The translations under genes were made by a program, and so were the position numbers. A stretch of 43,770 nt of DNA, taken from contig NZ_JACCHP010000040.1 in NCBI RefSeq assembly GCF_016031625.1, positions 1-43,770 of the forward strand. The letters are read 5' to 3'. Each line of letters starts with the position of its first letter. The stretch's first letter is position 1. The notes under the pieces were generated by a model that was not told the origin of the DNA, ran no database searches, and saw nothing but the letters and a program-made list of their open reading frames with translations. This document shows, piece by piece, positions 1 to 9,271 of this stretch. The DNA comes from Bradyrhizobium agreste (GTDB taxonomy: Bacteria > Pseudomonadota > Alphaproteobacteria > Rhizobiales > Xanthobacteraceae).

Positions 1-725
1 TGCCGGAGCCGCCGAAGCCGGCCGAGAGCGCAGCGGCCCCCGCTCCCGCGGCTCCGGCACCTGCGGCTCCAGTTGCAGTGCCGGCACCGGCACCGGCGCC
101 TGCTCCCACGCCGCGGCCGCAGATCGAGGCCGCCCTGCCCCCGCCGCCACCGCCGGCACCGCCGGTGAAGCCGGTTGATCCCGCTCCCGCGCCGAGCACG
201 GACGGCGGGCCGAGCGCGGCCGCCCTGGCTGACGATCCCACGATCAAGAGCCTGAGCGCCAAGATCGCCGCCAATCCTGACGACGTGAACGCGCTGTACC
301 GCCGCGGCCAGGTCTATGCCAGCAAGGGCGCCTACACCCTCGCCATCAAGGATTTTGACGACACCCTCCGGATCAATGCGAAGGATGTCGAGGCCCTCAA
401 CAACCGCTGCTGGACCCGCACCGTGGTCGGCGACCTCCAGGGCGCGCTGAAGGATTGCAACGAGGCGCTGCGGCTGCGGCCGAACTTCGTCGACGCACTG
501 GACAGCCGCGGGCTGGTCAATCTCAAGTCGGGCGCGGTGAAGAATGCGATCGCCGATTTCGACGCGGCCCTGAAGATCAACCCGCGCCTCACCTCCTCGC
601 TCTACGGACGCGGCCTCGCCAAGCAACGCAACGGCTCGGCCCAGGAGGGGGCGCTGGACATCGCCAATGCCAAGGCGATGGATCCGAACATCGTTCAGGA
701 ATTCGCAAGCTACGGAGTGCGTTAG
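1..725 (+). CDS. TPR-repeat protein, 3' part (start lies left of the window)
   Basis: The reading frame is open from the first bases of the window, so the N-terminus is missing; a GTG at 78 is unlikely to be the true start. The visible part begins with a long Pro/Ala-rich linker (PAPAPA-type, about 75 residues), followed by about four tetratricopeptide repeats. Typical TPR positions are visible in ALYRRGQVYASKGAY, ALNNRCWTRTVVGDL and ALDSRGLVNLKSGAV. The protein ends at VQEFASYGVR. TPRs bind partner proteins or peptides; no catalytic domain is visible in this portion. Proline-rich linkers followed by C-terminal TPRs occur in several alphaproteobacterial multidomain proteins, including some caspase-family proteins, but the catalytic part, if any, is outside the window. 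The downstream OmpA-like gene is in the same direction, 145 bp away. Confidence 0.8.
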   Translation, partial: PEPPKPAESAAAPAPAAPAPAAPVAVPAPAPAPAPTPRPQIEAALPPPPPPAPPVKPVDPAPAPSTDGGPSAAALADDPTIKSLSAKIAANPDDVNALYRRGQVYASKGAYTLAIKDFDDTLRINAKDVEALNNRCWTRTVVGDLQGALKDCNEALRLRPNFVDALDSRGLVNLKSGAVKNAIADFDAALKINPRLTSSLYGRGLAKQRNGSAQEGALDIANAKAMDPNIVQEFASYGVR

Positions 726-870
726 TATTTTTTTGAGTTGGGCCGGTCCAAGGCTCGAACCTTGAACAGCCCTGAGAAGACCAATGGGCGGATGCCGCAA
801 CAGGCCTTTTCGAGGGCGTGTTGCTTGAATTTTGAGAGCACGCGAGCTGGCTGCGCAGGAGGGACTGGCT

Positions 871-1542
871 ATGAGATCGGCTGCAAAAGGGCTTACCGCG
901 ATTCTGTCCATCATCACCGTCGGCGTCGCGCTGTCACTGCCGACCTCGGCCGCCTATGCGGGCGATGACGGCAACAGCAAGAACGTCACCGAGGACGAGA
1001 TCGTCCGCGCGCTGGCGCCGGCGCCGAAGAAGCCCCTGACCCGCGGCCTCTCGATCGGTCCGCAGACCGAATCCGCGCCGAACGCCGCGGAGACCAAGCT
1101 GCTGCAGTCGGTGCGCGGCCGCTCGACGCGCTCGCTGTCCTCGACCGAGCGCGAGGAAATCGCCTCGGTCGCCAAGGACAAGCCGAACATCGATCTCGAG
1201 ATCACGTTCGACTACAACTCCGCCAATATCAGCGCCAAGTCGCTGCCGTCGGTGCAGGCGCTCGGCCGCGCCTTGACCAGTCCGGACCTGAAGGGCTCGA
1301 CCTTCGTGGTCGCCGGCCACACCGACGCCGCCGGCGGCGAAGCCTACAATCAGGACCTCTCGGAGCGTCGCGCGGATTCGATCAAGCGCTACCTGGTCGA
1401 GAAGTACAGCATCTCCGCGACCGATCTCGTCACCGTCGGCTACGGCAAGAGCAAGCTCAAGGACCCGAACCAGCCGCTGGCGGAGGTCAACCGGCGCGTG
1501 CAGGTCGTCAACATGGAAAACAAGACCACCGCATCGAAGTGA
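871..1542 (+). CDS. OmpA-family peptidoglycan-binding protein
   Basis: A 223-residue protein. The ATG at 871 is chosen because AGGAGGG at 857-863 sits seven bases ahead; an upstream in-frame ATG at 832 lacks a ribosome site. Residues 1-30 form a Sec signal peptide ending in AYA. There is no lipobox Cys, so it is probably periplasmic or outer-membrane associated. Residues from about 110 to the end are an OmpA-like domain: GHTDAAGG carries the Asp, and LSERRADSIKRYL the Arg, that bind diaminopimelate of peptidoglycan, and NRRVQ closes the domain. The linker between is charged and low in hydrophobics. No beta-barrel domain is present, so this is the soluble peptidoglycan-anchoring type. A strong hairpin follows at 1604-1627. 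Confidence 0.88.
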   Translation: MRSAAKGLTAILSIITVGVALSLPTSAAYAGDDGNSKNVTEDEIVRALAPAPKKPLTRGLSIGPQTESAPNAAETKLLQSVRGRSTRSLSSTEREEIASVAKDKPNIDLEITFDYNSANISAKSLPSVQALGRALTSPDLKGSTFVVAGHTDAAGGEAYNQDLSERRADSIKRYLVEKYSISATDLVTVGYGKSKLKDPNQPLAEVNRRVQVVNMENKTTASK

Positions 1543-1603
1543 GCACGACGTATCCTTTGCCAGTGACAAGTCGTGATGTGGTGTAAGGTCTCGTTTCCAA
1601 AGC

Positions 1604-1627
1604 GCGTCCCGCAGCCTTGCGGGACGC
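1604..1627 (+). terminator. Hairpin after the OmpA-like gene
   Basis: Perfect 10-bp inverted repeat, GCGTCCCGCA and its reverse complement, with a four-base loop, 62 bp past the OmpA-like stop codon. There is no clean T-run after it (CGCTTCGTTT follows), so an intrinsic terminator is probable but not certain. Confidence 0.5.
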
Positions 1628-1700
1628 CGCTTCGTTTCAGAACAGCGCTCCGTTTGGGCCTCGCGCGGATGGCCGTGAGCCAGGTCAGGATGATCCGGCG

Positions 1701-2630
1701 ATGAATTTGACTGACTATCTCAAGCCGGCCGGAACCGTATTGTTCGTCGTCGCGCTCGGCATCGGCTATTATCTGTTCGAGCATCGCAAGCGTCCCGAGC
1801 CGAAGGAGACGCAAAGCGAGGCGCTCGTCATCGTGACGAAGTCGACCAATGCCTGCTTCTCCGATCTGGTGCGGGTGACCGGCTTCTTCGTACCGCGCCG
1901 CGAGGCAGTGGTGGTTGCCGACCAGGAAGGCTCCAGGGTCACCGATCTCCTGGTCACTGAGGGCACGATCGTCACGGACAACCAGGAGCTGGCGCGCCTC
2001 ACTGCGCCGCCGCAGATTCCGGGCCAGCCGCAGCGGCCCGGCCCGCAAGGCCCGATCTCGCTGAAAGCCCCCGCGCCGGGCCTCGTCACCGAGGTCCGCA
2101 CCATCGTCGGCGCGCCGGCCTCGCCGCAGGCCGGTCCGATGTTCCGCATCGCGGTCAACAACGAGATCGAGCTCGACGCCCAGGTCCCGGCGGTGCACAT
2201 GTCCAAGCTCACCTCCGGCGCCACCGTGCGGATCAGCCGCGACGACGCGCCCGATCTGATCGGGCGGGTCCGGCTGGTTGCACCCGAGATCGACCGCACC
2301 ACGCAGCTCGGGCGGGTCCGCATCAGCGTCGCCAACAATCCTTCGCTCAAGGTCGGCGTGTTCGCGCGCGCCTCGATCGACGCCAAGCGAAGCTGCGGCG
2401 TCTCGATCCCGAAGACCGCGATCGATCACCTCATGGTGCAGGTCGTCAAAGGCAATGTCGTCGAGACACGCAAGGTGCGGGTCGGATTGTCGTCCGACAG
2501 CGCGACGGAAATCCTGGAAGGGCTCGAGGTCGGCGAAATCGTCGTGGCCGACGCCGGCTCTTCGCTCCATGACGGCGACCAGATCAAGACCATGTTCGCC
2601 GATGAACTCGATCGCACGCGGGTACGCTGA
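1701..2630 (+). CDS. RND efflux periplasmic adaptor (HlyD/AcrA family)
   Basis: Membrane-fusion subunit of a tripartite RND pump, 309 residues with start ATG 1701 (MNLTDYLKPAG). Residues about 10-26 form an N-terminal membrane anchor (VLFVVALGIGYYLF). The split lipoyl/barrel-sandwich region follows, with CFSDLVRVTGFFVPRREAVV and the second half around LKAPAPGLVTEV. A beta-barrel region (ATVRISRDDAPDLIGRVRLV) and membrane-proximal region follow. The linker between lipoyl halves is short and Pro/Gln-rich, without the long alpha-helical hairpin of AcrA, as in short MexA-like adaptors. The stop codon TGA shares its A with the ATG of the permease gene, so the two are translationally coupled. A paralogue lies at 23329-24234. 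Substrate cannot be told from sequence. Confidence 0.88.
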   Translation: MNLTDYLKPAGTVLFVVALGIGYYLFEHRKRPEPKETQSEALVIVTKSTNACFSDLVRVTGFFVPRREAVVVADQEGSRVTDLLVTEGTIVTDNQELARLTAPPQIPGQPQRPGPQGPISLKAPAPGLVTEVRTIVGAPASPQAGPMFRIAVNNEIELDAQVPAVHMSKLTSGATVRISRDDAPDLIGRVRLVAPEIDRTTQLGRVRISVANNPSLKVGVFARASIDAKRSCGVSIPKTAIDHLMVQVVKGNVVETRKVRVGLSSDSATEILEGLEVGEIVVADAGSSLHDGDQIKTMFADELDRTRVR

Positions 2631-5600
2631 TGGCTCTCAATATCTCGGCATGGTCGATCCGTCATCCGCTCCCGTCGGTCGTCTTCTCGATCATCCTGCT
2701 GGTGCTGGGCTGGGTGTCCTTCACGAAGCTCGCGATCACACGGCTGCCCTCGGCCGACATCCCCGTGATCTCGGTGGCGGTGTCGCAGTTCGGCGCAGCG
2801 CCGGCCGAACTCGAATCCCAGGTCACCAAGACGGTTGAAGACGCGGTCTCCGGCGTCGAGGGCGTGCGCCACATCACCTCGTCGATCACCGACGGCCTGT
2901 CGGTCACCACGATCCAGTTCGCGCTCGAGACCAACACCGATCGCGCGCTCAACGACGTCAAGGACGCGGTGACGCGCGTGCGCTCCAACCTGCCGCAGAA
3001 CGTCACCGAGCCGCTGATCCAGCGCGTCGACGTCATCGGCCTGCCGATCGTGACCTATGCTGCGATCTCGCCCGGCAAGACGCCGGAACAGCTCTCCTAT
3101 TTCGTGGACGACGTGGTCAAGCGCGCGCTGCAGGGCGTGCGCGGCGTCGCCCAGGTCGAACGCATCGGCGGCGTCGAGCGCGAGATCCTGGTCTCGCTCG
3201 ATCCCGATCGCCTGCAGGCGATGGGCCTGACCGCCGTCAATGTCAGCCAGAGCCTGCGCGGCACCAATGTCGACGTCGCCGGCGGCCGCGCCGAGATCGG
3301 CAAGAACGACCAGGCGATCCGCACGCTCGCCGGCGCCAAGACGCTTGCCGATCTCGCCGGCACCATGATCCCGCTGTTCGGCGGCGGCGAGGTCCGGCTC
3401 GACGATCTCGGCACCGTCACCGACACCATCGCCGACCGCCGCACCTTCGCCCGCTTCAACGGCGAGCCGGTGGTCGCGCTCGGCATCAAGCGCTCCAAGG
3501 GCGCCAGCGACGTCAAGGTGGCCGAGGCCGTGCAGAAGCGCATCGACGCGCTGAAGGCCGCCTATCCCGATGTCGACCTGAAGCTGATCGACACCTCGGT
3601 GGAATACACCAAGGGCAATTACCACGCGGCGATCTCCACCCTGTTCGAAGGCGCGATCCTCGCCGTCGTGATCGTGCTCTTGTTCCTGCGCGACCTGCGC
3701 GCCACCATCATCGCTGCGATCTCGCTGCCGCTGTCGATCTTCCCGGCGTTCTGGGCGATGGACCTGCTCGGCTTCTCGCTGAACCTCGTCAGCTTCCTCG
3801 CCATCACGCTCTCAACCGGCATTCTCGTCGACGACGCCATCGTCGAGATCGAGAACATCGTCCGGCACATGAACATGGGCAAGTCGCCCTACCGGGCCGC
3901 GCTCGAGGCCGCCGACGAGATCGGCCTCGCCGTCATCGCGATCTCGCTGACCATCATCGCCATCTTCGCGCCCGCGAGCTTCATGTCGGGCATTGCCGGA
4001 CAGTTCTTCAAGCAGTTCGGCATCACCGTCTCGGTGCAGGTGTTCTTCTCGCTGCTCGCCGCGCGCTTCGTCACGCCGGTGCTGGCCGCCTATTTCCTCA
4101 AGCACAGTACGCACGAGGAGCCGCCGCCCGGCCGCATCCTGCGCTCCTATCACGGCATCGTGGCCTGGTCGGTGCGGCACTATTTCATCACAGTGCTGAT
4201 CGGCCTCGGCATCTTCGCGGCCTCGATCTGGAGCATCACGCTGCTGCCGCAGGGCTTCCTGCCGGCCCAGGACAGCGCCCGCTCGCTGCTCGCGCTCGAG
4301 CTGCCGCCAGGCACCCAACTCGCCTACACCGAAAAGGTCACCGAGGACATCGTCGCGCGCCTGCGCAAGCGGCCCGAGGTGAAGAGCATCTTCGTTGATG
4401 GCGGCCGCGTCCCGCCGGGCACCCAGGAGGTGCGCCGCGCCGCCCTGATCATCAACTACACGCCCAAGGACAGCCGCGACATCACCCAGCGCGAGCTCGA
4501 ATTCTCCATCAGCCAGGAGCTGGAGAACGTTCCCGATATCCGCTTCTGGTTCCTGGACGAGAACGGCCTGCGCGCGATCTCGCTGGTGGTCACCGGCGTC
4601 GACCCCAACATCGTCAACAACGTCGCGAGCGAGCTTGCGACGCAGATGAAGCGCATTCCCACCATTGCCAACGTCATCTCCGAAACTGCGCTGGAGCGCC
4701 CCGAACTGCGCATTGAGCCGCGCGCCGATCTCGCCGCACGGCTCGGCGTCTCCACCGAAAGCCTGTCGCAGACCATCCGTGTCGCCACCATCGGCGACGT
4801 CGGACCGGCGCTCGCCAAGTTCGACGTCGGCGACCGCCTGGTGCCGATCCGCGTGCAGCTCGAGGACGCCGCACGCGGCAATCTGAAGACGCTGGAGCAG
4901 CTCCGCGTGCCGCTCGGCGAGCACGGGGAAAAGGGCGGCGTGCCGCTTTCGGTCATCGCCGACGTCAAGCTCGACCAGGGGCCGACCAGCATCAACCGCT
5001 ACGATCGCGAACGGCAGGCGACCGTTGCCGCCGATCTCGTCGGCTCGGCCGCGCTCGGCGACGCCACCAAGAAGATCTACGACCTGCCCGTCATGAAGAC
5101 CCTGCCGAAGGGCGTTAAGGTTTCGCCCTCGGGCGATGCCGAAAGCCTGAACGAATTGTCGGAGGGCTTTGCGACCGCCATCACGGCGGGGCTGATGATG
5201 GTCTACGCGGTGCTGGTGCTGCTGTTCGGCACCTTCCTGCAGCCGATCACGATCCTGTTCTCGCTGCCGCTCTCGATCGGCGGCGCGATCGCGGCCCTGC
5301 TCGTCACCGGCAAGCAGCTCACCACGCCGGTGTGGATCGGCATCCTGATGCTGATGGGCATCGTCACCAAGAACGCGATCATGCTGGTGGAATTCGCGAT
5401 CGAATCGATTCACGCCGGCAAGCCGCGCGAAGAGGCCATGATCGACGCCGGCATGAAACGCGCCCGCCCGATCGTGATGACCACGATCGCGATGGCCGCC
5501 GGCATGATGCCGAGCGCGCTCGCCGTCGGCGCCGGCGGCGAATTCCGCTCGCCGATGGCGCTCGCGGTGATCGGCGGCCTGATCTTCTCCACCATCCTGT

Positions 5601-5776
5601 CGCTGGTGTTCGTGCCCGCGATGTTCATGGTGATGGACGATGTCGGCGCCCTGATCTGGCGCTTCGCCAAGCGGCTGATCGTGCACAGCGAGGACGTGGA
5701 AACGGACCATCACGGGACTGCGCCGGCGGAAGCCAGACCGGCGCCGGCGAGCGTCGCGCGGCCCGCTGCGGAGTAG
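2630..5776 (+). CDS. RND efflux permease (HAE1 family)
   Basis: A 1048-residue inner-membrane proton/drug antiporter of usual RND length. It shows the internal duplication: a first membrane helix near residues 12-30, a large periplasmic porter loop, a block of six helices around residues 335-500, then a second helix, second loop and second helical block to the end. Proton-relay residues are present: Asp401-Asp402 in ILVDDAIVEIEN (helix 4) and Lys914 in GIVTKNAIMLVEF (helix 10). The gene starts one base inside the stop codon of the adaptor gene. No outer-membrane TolC-type gene follows, so the channel must be encoded elsewhere. The C-terminal tail is Ala/Pro-rich. HAE1 pumps export amphiphilic drugs, dyes or natural products; the actual substrate is unknown. 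Confidence 0.93.
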   Translation: MALNISAWSIRHPLPSVVFSIILLVLGWVSFTKLAITRLPSADIPVISVAVSQFGAAPAELESQVTKTVEDAVSGVEGVRHITSSITDGLSVTTIQFALETNTDRALNDVKDAVTRVRSNLPQNVTEPLIQRVDVIGLPIVTYAAISPGKTPEQLSYFVDDVVKRALQGVRGVAQVERIGGVEREILVSLDPDRLQAMGLTAVNVSQSLRGTNVDVAGGRAEIGKNDQAIRTLAGAKTLADLAGTMIPLFGGGEVRLDDLGTVTDTIADRRTFARFNGEPVVALGIKRSKGASDVKVAEAVQKRIDALKAAYPDVDLKLIDTSVEYTKGNYHAAISTLFEGAILAVVIVLLFLRDLRATIIAAISLPLSIFPAFWAMDLLGFSLNLVSFLAITLSTGILVDDAIVEIENIVRHMNMGKSPYRAALEAADEIGLAVIAISLTIIAIFAPASFMSGIAGQFFKQFGITVSVQVFFSLLAARFVTPVLAAYFLKHSTHEEPPPGRILRSYHGIVAWSVRHYFITVLIGLGIFAASIWSITLLPQGFLPAQDSARSLLALELPPGTQLAYTEKVTEDIVARLRKRPEVKSIFVDGGRVPPGTQEVRRAALIINYTPKDSRDITQRELEFSISQELENVPDIRFWFLDENGLRAISLVVTGVDPNIVNNVASELATQMKRIPTIANVISETALERPELRIEPRADLAARLGVSTESLSQTIRVATIGDVGPALAKFDVGDRLVPIRVQLEDAARGNLKTLEQLRVPLGEHGEKGGVPLSVIADVKLDQGPTSINRYDRERQATVAADLVGSAALGDATKKIYDLPVMKTLPKGVKVSPSGDAESLNELSEGFATAITAGLMMVYAVLVLLFGTFLQPITILFSLPLSIGGAIAALLVTGKQLTTPVWIGILMLMGIVTKNAIMLVEFAIESIHAGKPREEAMIDAGMKRARPIVMTTIAMAAGMMPSALAVGAGGEFRSPMALAVIGGLIFSTILSLVFVPAMFMVMDDVGALIWRFAKRLIVHSEDVETDHHGTAPAEARPAPASVARPAAE

Positions 5777-5860
5777 GGTCCAAGCGGCCGACGGACGAGA
5801 TCAGGTTGCGATGATTCGGGCCGGCGACGGCCGGCCGACCTTCGTCACCTGTTGGGTGCT

Positions 5861-6100
5861 ATGATGAGCGCAGCGAACAAGAAGGAAGATAGAACACCGC
5901 GAGCATTGGACGTTGTTGCATTATTGGCAAATCTTCCAGAGCACCGTTTGGCGCGGGGAAACGTCGGAACGATTGTCGAAGAACTCGACGAGGAGACCGT
6001 GCTCGTCGAGTTCAGCGACGACGACGGACGACCATACGCCGTCGCACCGTGTTTACGATCAGACCTGCTACCTTTGCACTACGTGCCAGAAGCAGCCTAG
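5861..6100 (+). CDS. DUF4926-type small protein
   Basis: A 79-residue protein. The core LDVVALLANLPEHRLARGNVGT followed by VLVEFSDDDGRPYAV and LRSDLLPLHYVPE matches the pattern I know for DUF4926 proteins, small SH3-like beta-barrels often encoded near restriction or toxin-antitoxin-like genes. ATG 5861 or ATG 5864 may be the start; neither has a good ribosome site. The gene stands alone and converges on the Crp-family gene with only four bases between stop codons, so antisense overlap of the two transcripts is likely. Function is unknown. Confidence 0.7.
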   Translation: MMSAANKKEDRTPRALDVVALLANLPEHRLARGNVGTIVEELDEETVLVEFSDDDGRPYAVAPCLRSDLLPLHYVPEAA

Positions 6101-6104
6101 CCGC

Positions 6105-6779
6105 CTACTCATTCCGCGCGATCGCGGTCAGCTTGGTCATGTTCCGCAGCAGGATCCGGCCGCGCTGGAGATCGAGGATCGCTTCCTTGCGCCAGGCCTG
6201 GAGCTGGCGGTTGACGCTTTCGCGGGCGGCGCCGACGAAGACGCCGAGCTGCTCCTGCGAGATGTGGACCTCGGAGCCGAAATCGGCGGCGAGCGCGCAG
6301 AGCCGCCGCGCCAGCCGCACCGGCAGCGGCTGCAGCATGGACTCTTCCATCCGTTCGCTCTGCCAGCGGATGCGTTGGCACAAGAGGGCGATGATCTTGA
6401 TCGCGACCTTGGGCTCGCGCTCGAGGAAGCCGAGGAAGTCTTCGCGCCGCAGCACGAACAATTCGCTGGCTTCGCCCGCGGTCGCATCCGCCGTGCGGTT
6501 CTGGCCGTCCAGGACCGCGACCTCGCCGAACAGGTCGCCCGGCCCCATGAAGTTCAGCGTCAGCCGGCTGCCATCGGCGGCGCCGGTCTCGATGCGGACC
6601 TGGCCGCGGCGCACGCCGAACAGCGCGTCGCCGGGATCGCCCTTCTGGAACAGCACCTCGCCGCTGGCCAGGTGCTGGGTGTGGCAGAGATTGGACAGCC
6701 GCTGCAGCTCGTCGGCGCCGAGATCGGCGAACATCGGGTTCATCTTCAGGATGACCGCAAATTCGGCCTGCTTGCTCAT
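6105..6779 (-). CDS. Crp/Fnr-family transcription regulator
   Basis: A 224-residue regulator of CRP length. Residues 15-110 form a cyclic-nucleotide-binding barrel; the phosphate-binding cassette reads GEVAVLDGQNRTADATA, with Glu86, Arg95 and Thr96 in the positions of CRP Glu72, Arg82 and Ser83, so cAMP (or cGMP) binding is plausible. There are no Fnr-type N-terminal cysteines. A long C-helix leads to a winged helix-turn-helix at about 172-215. Its recognition helix reads ARESVNRQL: Arg186, Glu187 and Arg191 match CRP Arg180, Glu181 and Arg185, which read TGTGA half-sites. The start is supported by AGGG eight bases upstream. A near-consensus CRP site lies 92 bp upstream (6871-6886). Two class III cyclases are encoded nearby, which supports a cAMP-linked role. 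Confidence 0.88.
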   Translation of the reverse strand: MSKQAEFAVILKMNPMFADLGADELQRLSNLCHTQHLASGEVLFQKGDPGDALFGVRRGQVRIETGAADGSRLTLNFMGPGDLFGEVAVLDGQNRTADATAGEASELFVLRREDFLGFLEREPKVAIKIIALLCQRIRWQSERMEESMLQPLPVRLARRLCALAADFGSEVHISQEQLGVFVGAARESVNRQLQAWRKEAILDLQRGRILLRNMTKLTAIARNE

Positions 6780-6870
6780 GTCAATGTCCCTGTGAACGTC
6801 CTGGTCATCGTTTTGGCAAATCGCTTGAAACCATCAACTTCAAAGATCGCGTAAAACCGCGCCGGAGAAG

Positions 6871-6886
6871 TGTGTCATAAGTCACA
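6871..6886. promoter_or_regulatory. CRP-type operator upstream of the Crp-family gene
   Basis: TGTGTCATAAGTCACA matches TGTGA-N6-TCACA at nine of ten conserved positions. It lies in the 236-bp divergent gap between the Crp-family gene (ATG at 6779, leftward) and the AsmA gene (ATG at 7016, rightward), so it could control either. The regulator's recognition helix carries the residues that read this half-site, which makes autoregulation likely. Inference from motif only. Confidence 0.55.
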
Positions 6887-7015
6887 TAACTTTGCAGCAC
6901 CCCCTGACTATTTTTACGCGCTTGGAGCCGCTTCCCGTCCGGGGATAAACTCCGGGCGCAAAGGACGGGCGATCGGCCGGGTTCGACGCGGATTGTCCGT
7001 CGCTGGAAAGTCGAC

Positions 7016-9079
7016 ATGAGAGCATTGAAATTCGCCGGCGGGGTTTTGGCCGCCGTCATCGTCGTGATCGCACTTCTGCTCGTGGTCGGGGTCCCCTCGG
7101 GCTTCCTGACCTCGACAATCGCCTCGCGGCTCGAGAGTGCGACCGGCTATCGGCTGTCGATCGACGGCAGCACCAAGATCAGCCTGTGGCCGGCGCTGAA
7201 CGTCACGCTGAACGACCTCACGCTGGCCGACCCCCGGGATCGCAGCGGCATCACGCGCCTGACGATCGACCGCGTGCAGGCCGACATGTCGCTCGCCAGC
7301 GTGTGGTCCGGCACGCCCGAGATCAGCGAGCTCGTCGTCACCCATCCCGTGCTCTACCAGCCGCTGCTGCGCGAACGCCTGCCGAATGCAGCCGCGCCTT
7401 CGAAGGCGCTCGCGCTCGACAGCAAGGGCGCCACCATCGACCGCATCAGGATCACCGACGGCGAAGTGGCATTCTCGCGCCTGCGCGACCGTGTCGAGGG
7501 CCGCATCGGCGCCATCAACGCCGACGCGACCATGGACCGCGACCGCAAGGTGAATATCACCGGCACCGCGCGCGTCGGCGATCATCCGACCAAGTTCGAC
7601 ATCAAGGCGGCCGCACCGGCCGAACGGTCCCCGGTCCCGGTGGATTTCGCCGTCGACATGCCCAGCGTGCTGAAATCCCAGCTCACCGGCCACGCCGAGA
7701 TGCGGCTGAGCGGCAACGTCGTGATGATCAACGGCGTGAACGGCAGGCTCGGCGACGGCGCCTTCAACGGCTGGGCTTCGGTCGACATCGCGAGCAAGCC
7801 GCTGGTCAAGGTCGATCTCGACTTCCAGCGGCTCGCCATGCCGCTGGCGAAATCGCCGGATGGCGTGTCCGGGCAGCCCTGGAGCAACGCGCCGATCGAC
7901 GTCTCCGGGCTCAACTATGTCGATGCGCAGGTGCGGATCTCCGCGAACGAGGCCGTGATCGGCGATGCGCGCATCGCGCCGCTGGCGCTCGACGCCAAGC
8001 TCGCCGGCGGCGTGCTGAAGGCCGGCACGGCCAATCTCGGCGCCTATGACGGCCAGGTCTCGGGCGAGGTGATCCTGGACGCGACCACCGGGGCGCCGAG
8101 CTTTGCCATGCATTCCGACCTCGTCGGCGTGCGCGCGCTGCCGCTGCTCCAGAGCCTTGCCGAATTCGACCGCATCGACGGCAAGCTGCAGGCCAAGCTC
8201 GCCTTGCGCAGCGCCGGCAACAGCCAGCGCGCGCTGATGGCGAACATGCAGGGCACGGCCTTCGTCAATTTCCAGGACGGCGCCATCCGCGGCATCAATG
8301 TCGCGCAGATGATCCGCTCGCTGACGACGAGCACGCTCTCCGGCTGGCAAGGAAATCAGGACCGAAACCAGGACCCGAGCCAGGAGCAGAGCACGGATCT
8401 GTCGCAGCTCTCGGCCTCCTTCCGCATCGACAAGGGCCAGGCGGTGACGACCGACCTCAACCTGATCGGGCCGCTGGTGCGCGTCACCGGCGCCGGCACC
8501 ATCGCGCTCGACACCAAGATGATGGGTTTTCGCGTCGAGCCCAAGCTCGTGATGACGACCGAAGGCCAGGGCCGCGCTAGCGAGCCGGTCGGCTTCGGCA
8601 TCCCCGTGATGATCCAGGGCTCCTGGTCGCAGCCGCGGATCTACCCGGACATGGCCGGCATGCTGGACAATCCGGACGCCGCCTATGCCAAGCTGCGCGA
8701 GATGGGCAAGGGCCTGTTCGGCCCTGACGGCGCCGGGCTCGGCAACATCCTCGGCAGCCTCGGGCTAGGTGGCACCGCTGCGCCGGGCGGCGGCAATGCC
8801 ACCGGCAATGCCAATCCGCAAGGCCAGCAACCGGGGCAGAACAATCTGCTCGGGGGCCCGCTCGGGGAGGCGATCGGCAACCTGATTCAGCAGGGTCTCT
8901 CCAGCGGCGCGGGGAGCGGCACTGGCACTGGCACCGCGCGCAGCCGCAGCCTGCCGGCAACGCCCACGACGCCGGCGCCGCAGGCCTCCCCTGCGGCTCC
9001 CGCCCTGGAGAACCCGCCGGCCGCGCAGCAGGACAGTCAGCCAATGAACGACGTGCTGCGGCAGCTCTTCAACCGATAG
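7016..9079 (+). CDS. AsmA-family membrane-anchored protein
   Basis: A 687-residue protein with one N-terminal membrane helix at about residues 8-30 (VLAAVIVVIALLLVVGV), followed directly by the AsmA opening GYRLSIDGSTKISLWPALNVTL, typical of the family. The large periplasmic region is beta-rich, as expected for the RBG/bridge-like proteins related to TamB and YhdP that move or organise phospholipids between the membranes. A central segment with GAIRGINVAQMIRSLT and a later GFRVEPKLVMTTEG block match the C-terminal AsmA conserved region. The last about 130 residues are Gly/Asn/Pro-rich and low complexity, with GTGTGT, and end in VLRQLFNR. Divergently transcribed from the Crp-family gene. The family role is envelope lipid homeostasis; the specific cargo is not known. 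Confidence 0.85.
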   Translation: MRALKFAGGVLAAVIVVIALLLVVGVPSGFLTSTIASRLESATGYRLSIDGSTKISLWPALNVTLNDLTLADPRDRSGITRLTIDRVQADMSLASVWSGTPEISELVVTHPVLYQPLLRERLPNAAAPSKALALDSKGATIDRIRITDGEVAFSRLRDRVEGRIGAINADATMDRDRKVNITGTARVGDHPTKFDIKAAAPAERSPVPVDFAVDMPSVLKSQLTGHAEMRLSGNVVMINGVNGRLGDGAFNGWASVDIASKPLVKVDLDFQRLAMPLAKSPDGVSGQPWSNAPIDVSGLNYVDAQVRISANEAVIGDARIAPLALDAKLAGGVLKAGTANLGAYDGQVSGEVILDATTGAPSFAMHSDLVGVRALPLLQSLAEFDRIDGKLQAKLALRSAGNSQRALMANMQGTAFVNFQDGAIRGINVAQMIRSLTTSTLSGWQGNQDRNQDPSQEQSTDLSQLSASFRIDKGQAVTTDLNLIGPLVRVTGAGTIALDTKMMGFRVEPKLVMTTEGQGRASEPVGFGIPVMIQGSWSQPRIYPDMAGMLDNPDAAYAKLREMGKGLFGPDGAGLGNILGSLGLGGTAAPGGGNATGNANPQGQQPGQNNLLGGPLGEAIGNLIQQGLSSGAGSGTGTGTARSRSLPATPTTPAPQASPAAPALENPPAAQQDSQPMNDVLRQLFNR

Positions 9080-9271
9080 CTCCCTCCTTCGACTGGATCG
9101 GGCTGCGACCCATCGCTGCCGGTCCGCCTGCCCAGGAGACCACAGGGGTAACCACGCCGGCTGGTCCGCCGGCTGCATGACGGCCCTTCGGTCCAAATTG
9201 TGCTAGAACGGCTTGGAAGGGCCTGTACGGCCCAAAGCGCGCAGCGTCAGCGGCGGCGCCAGAGGATCGGG

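Noticed and set aside
749..764. CAAGGCTCGAACCTTG, resembling a tRNA T-arm on the minus strand
   Set aside because: The loop has six rather than seven bases and no acceptor, anticodon or D-arm can be built around it.
5819..5836. GCCGGC-rich hairpin after the RND permease gene
   Set aside because: The stem is short, has no T-run, and such GCCGGC pairs are common by chance at this base composition.
6825..6837. TTGAAACCATCAA, like an Fnr/FixK box
   Set aside because: The half-sites are spaced one base too close (13 rather than 14 bases), so an Fnr-type dimer would not fit; the nearby CRP-type site is better.
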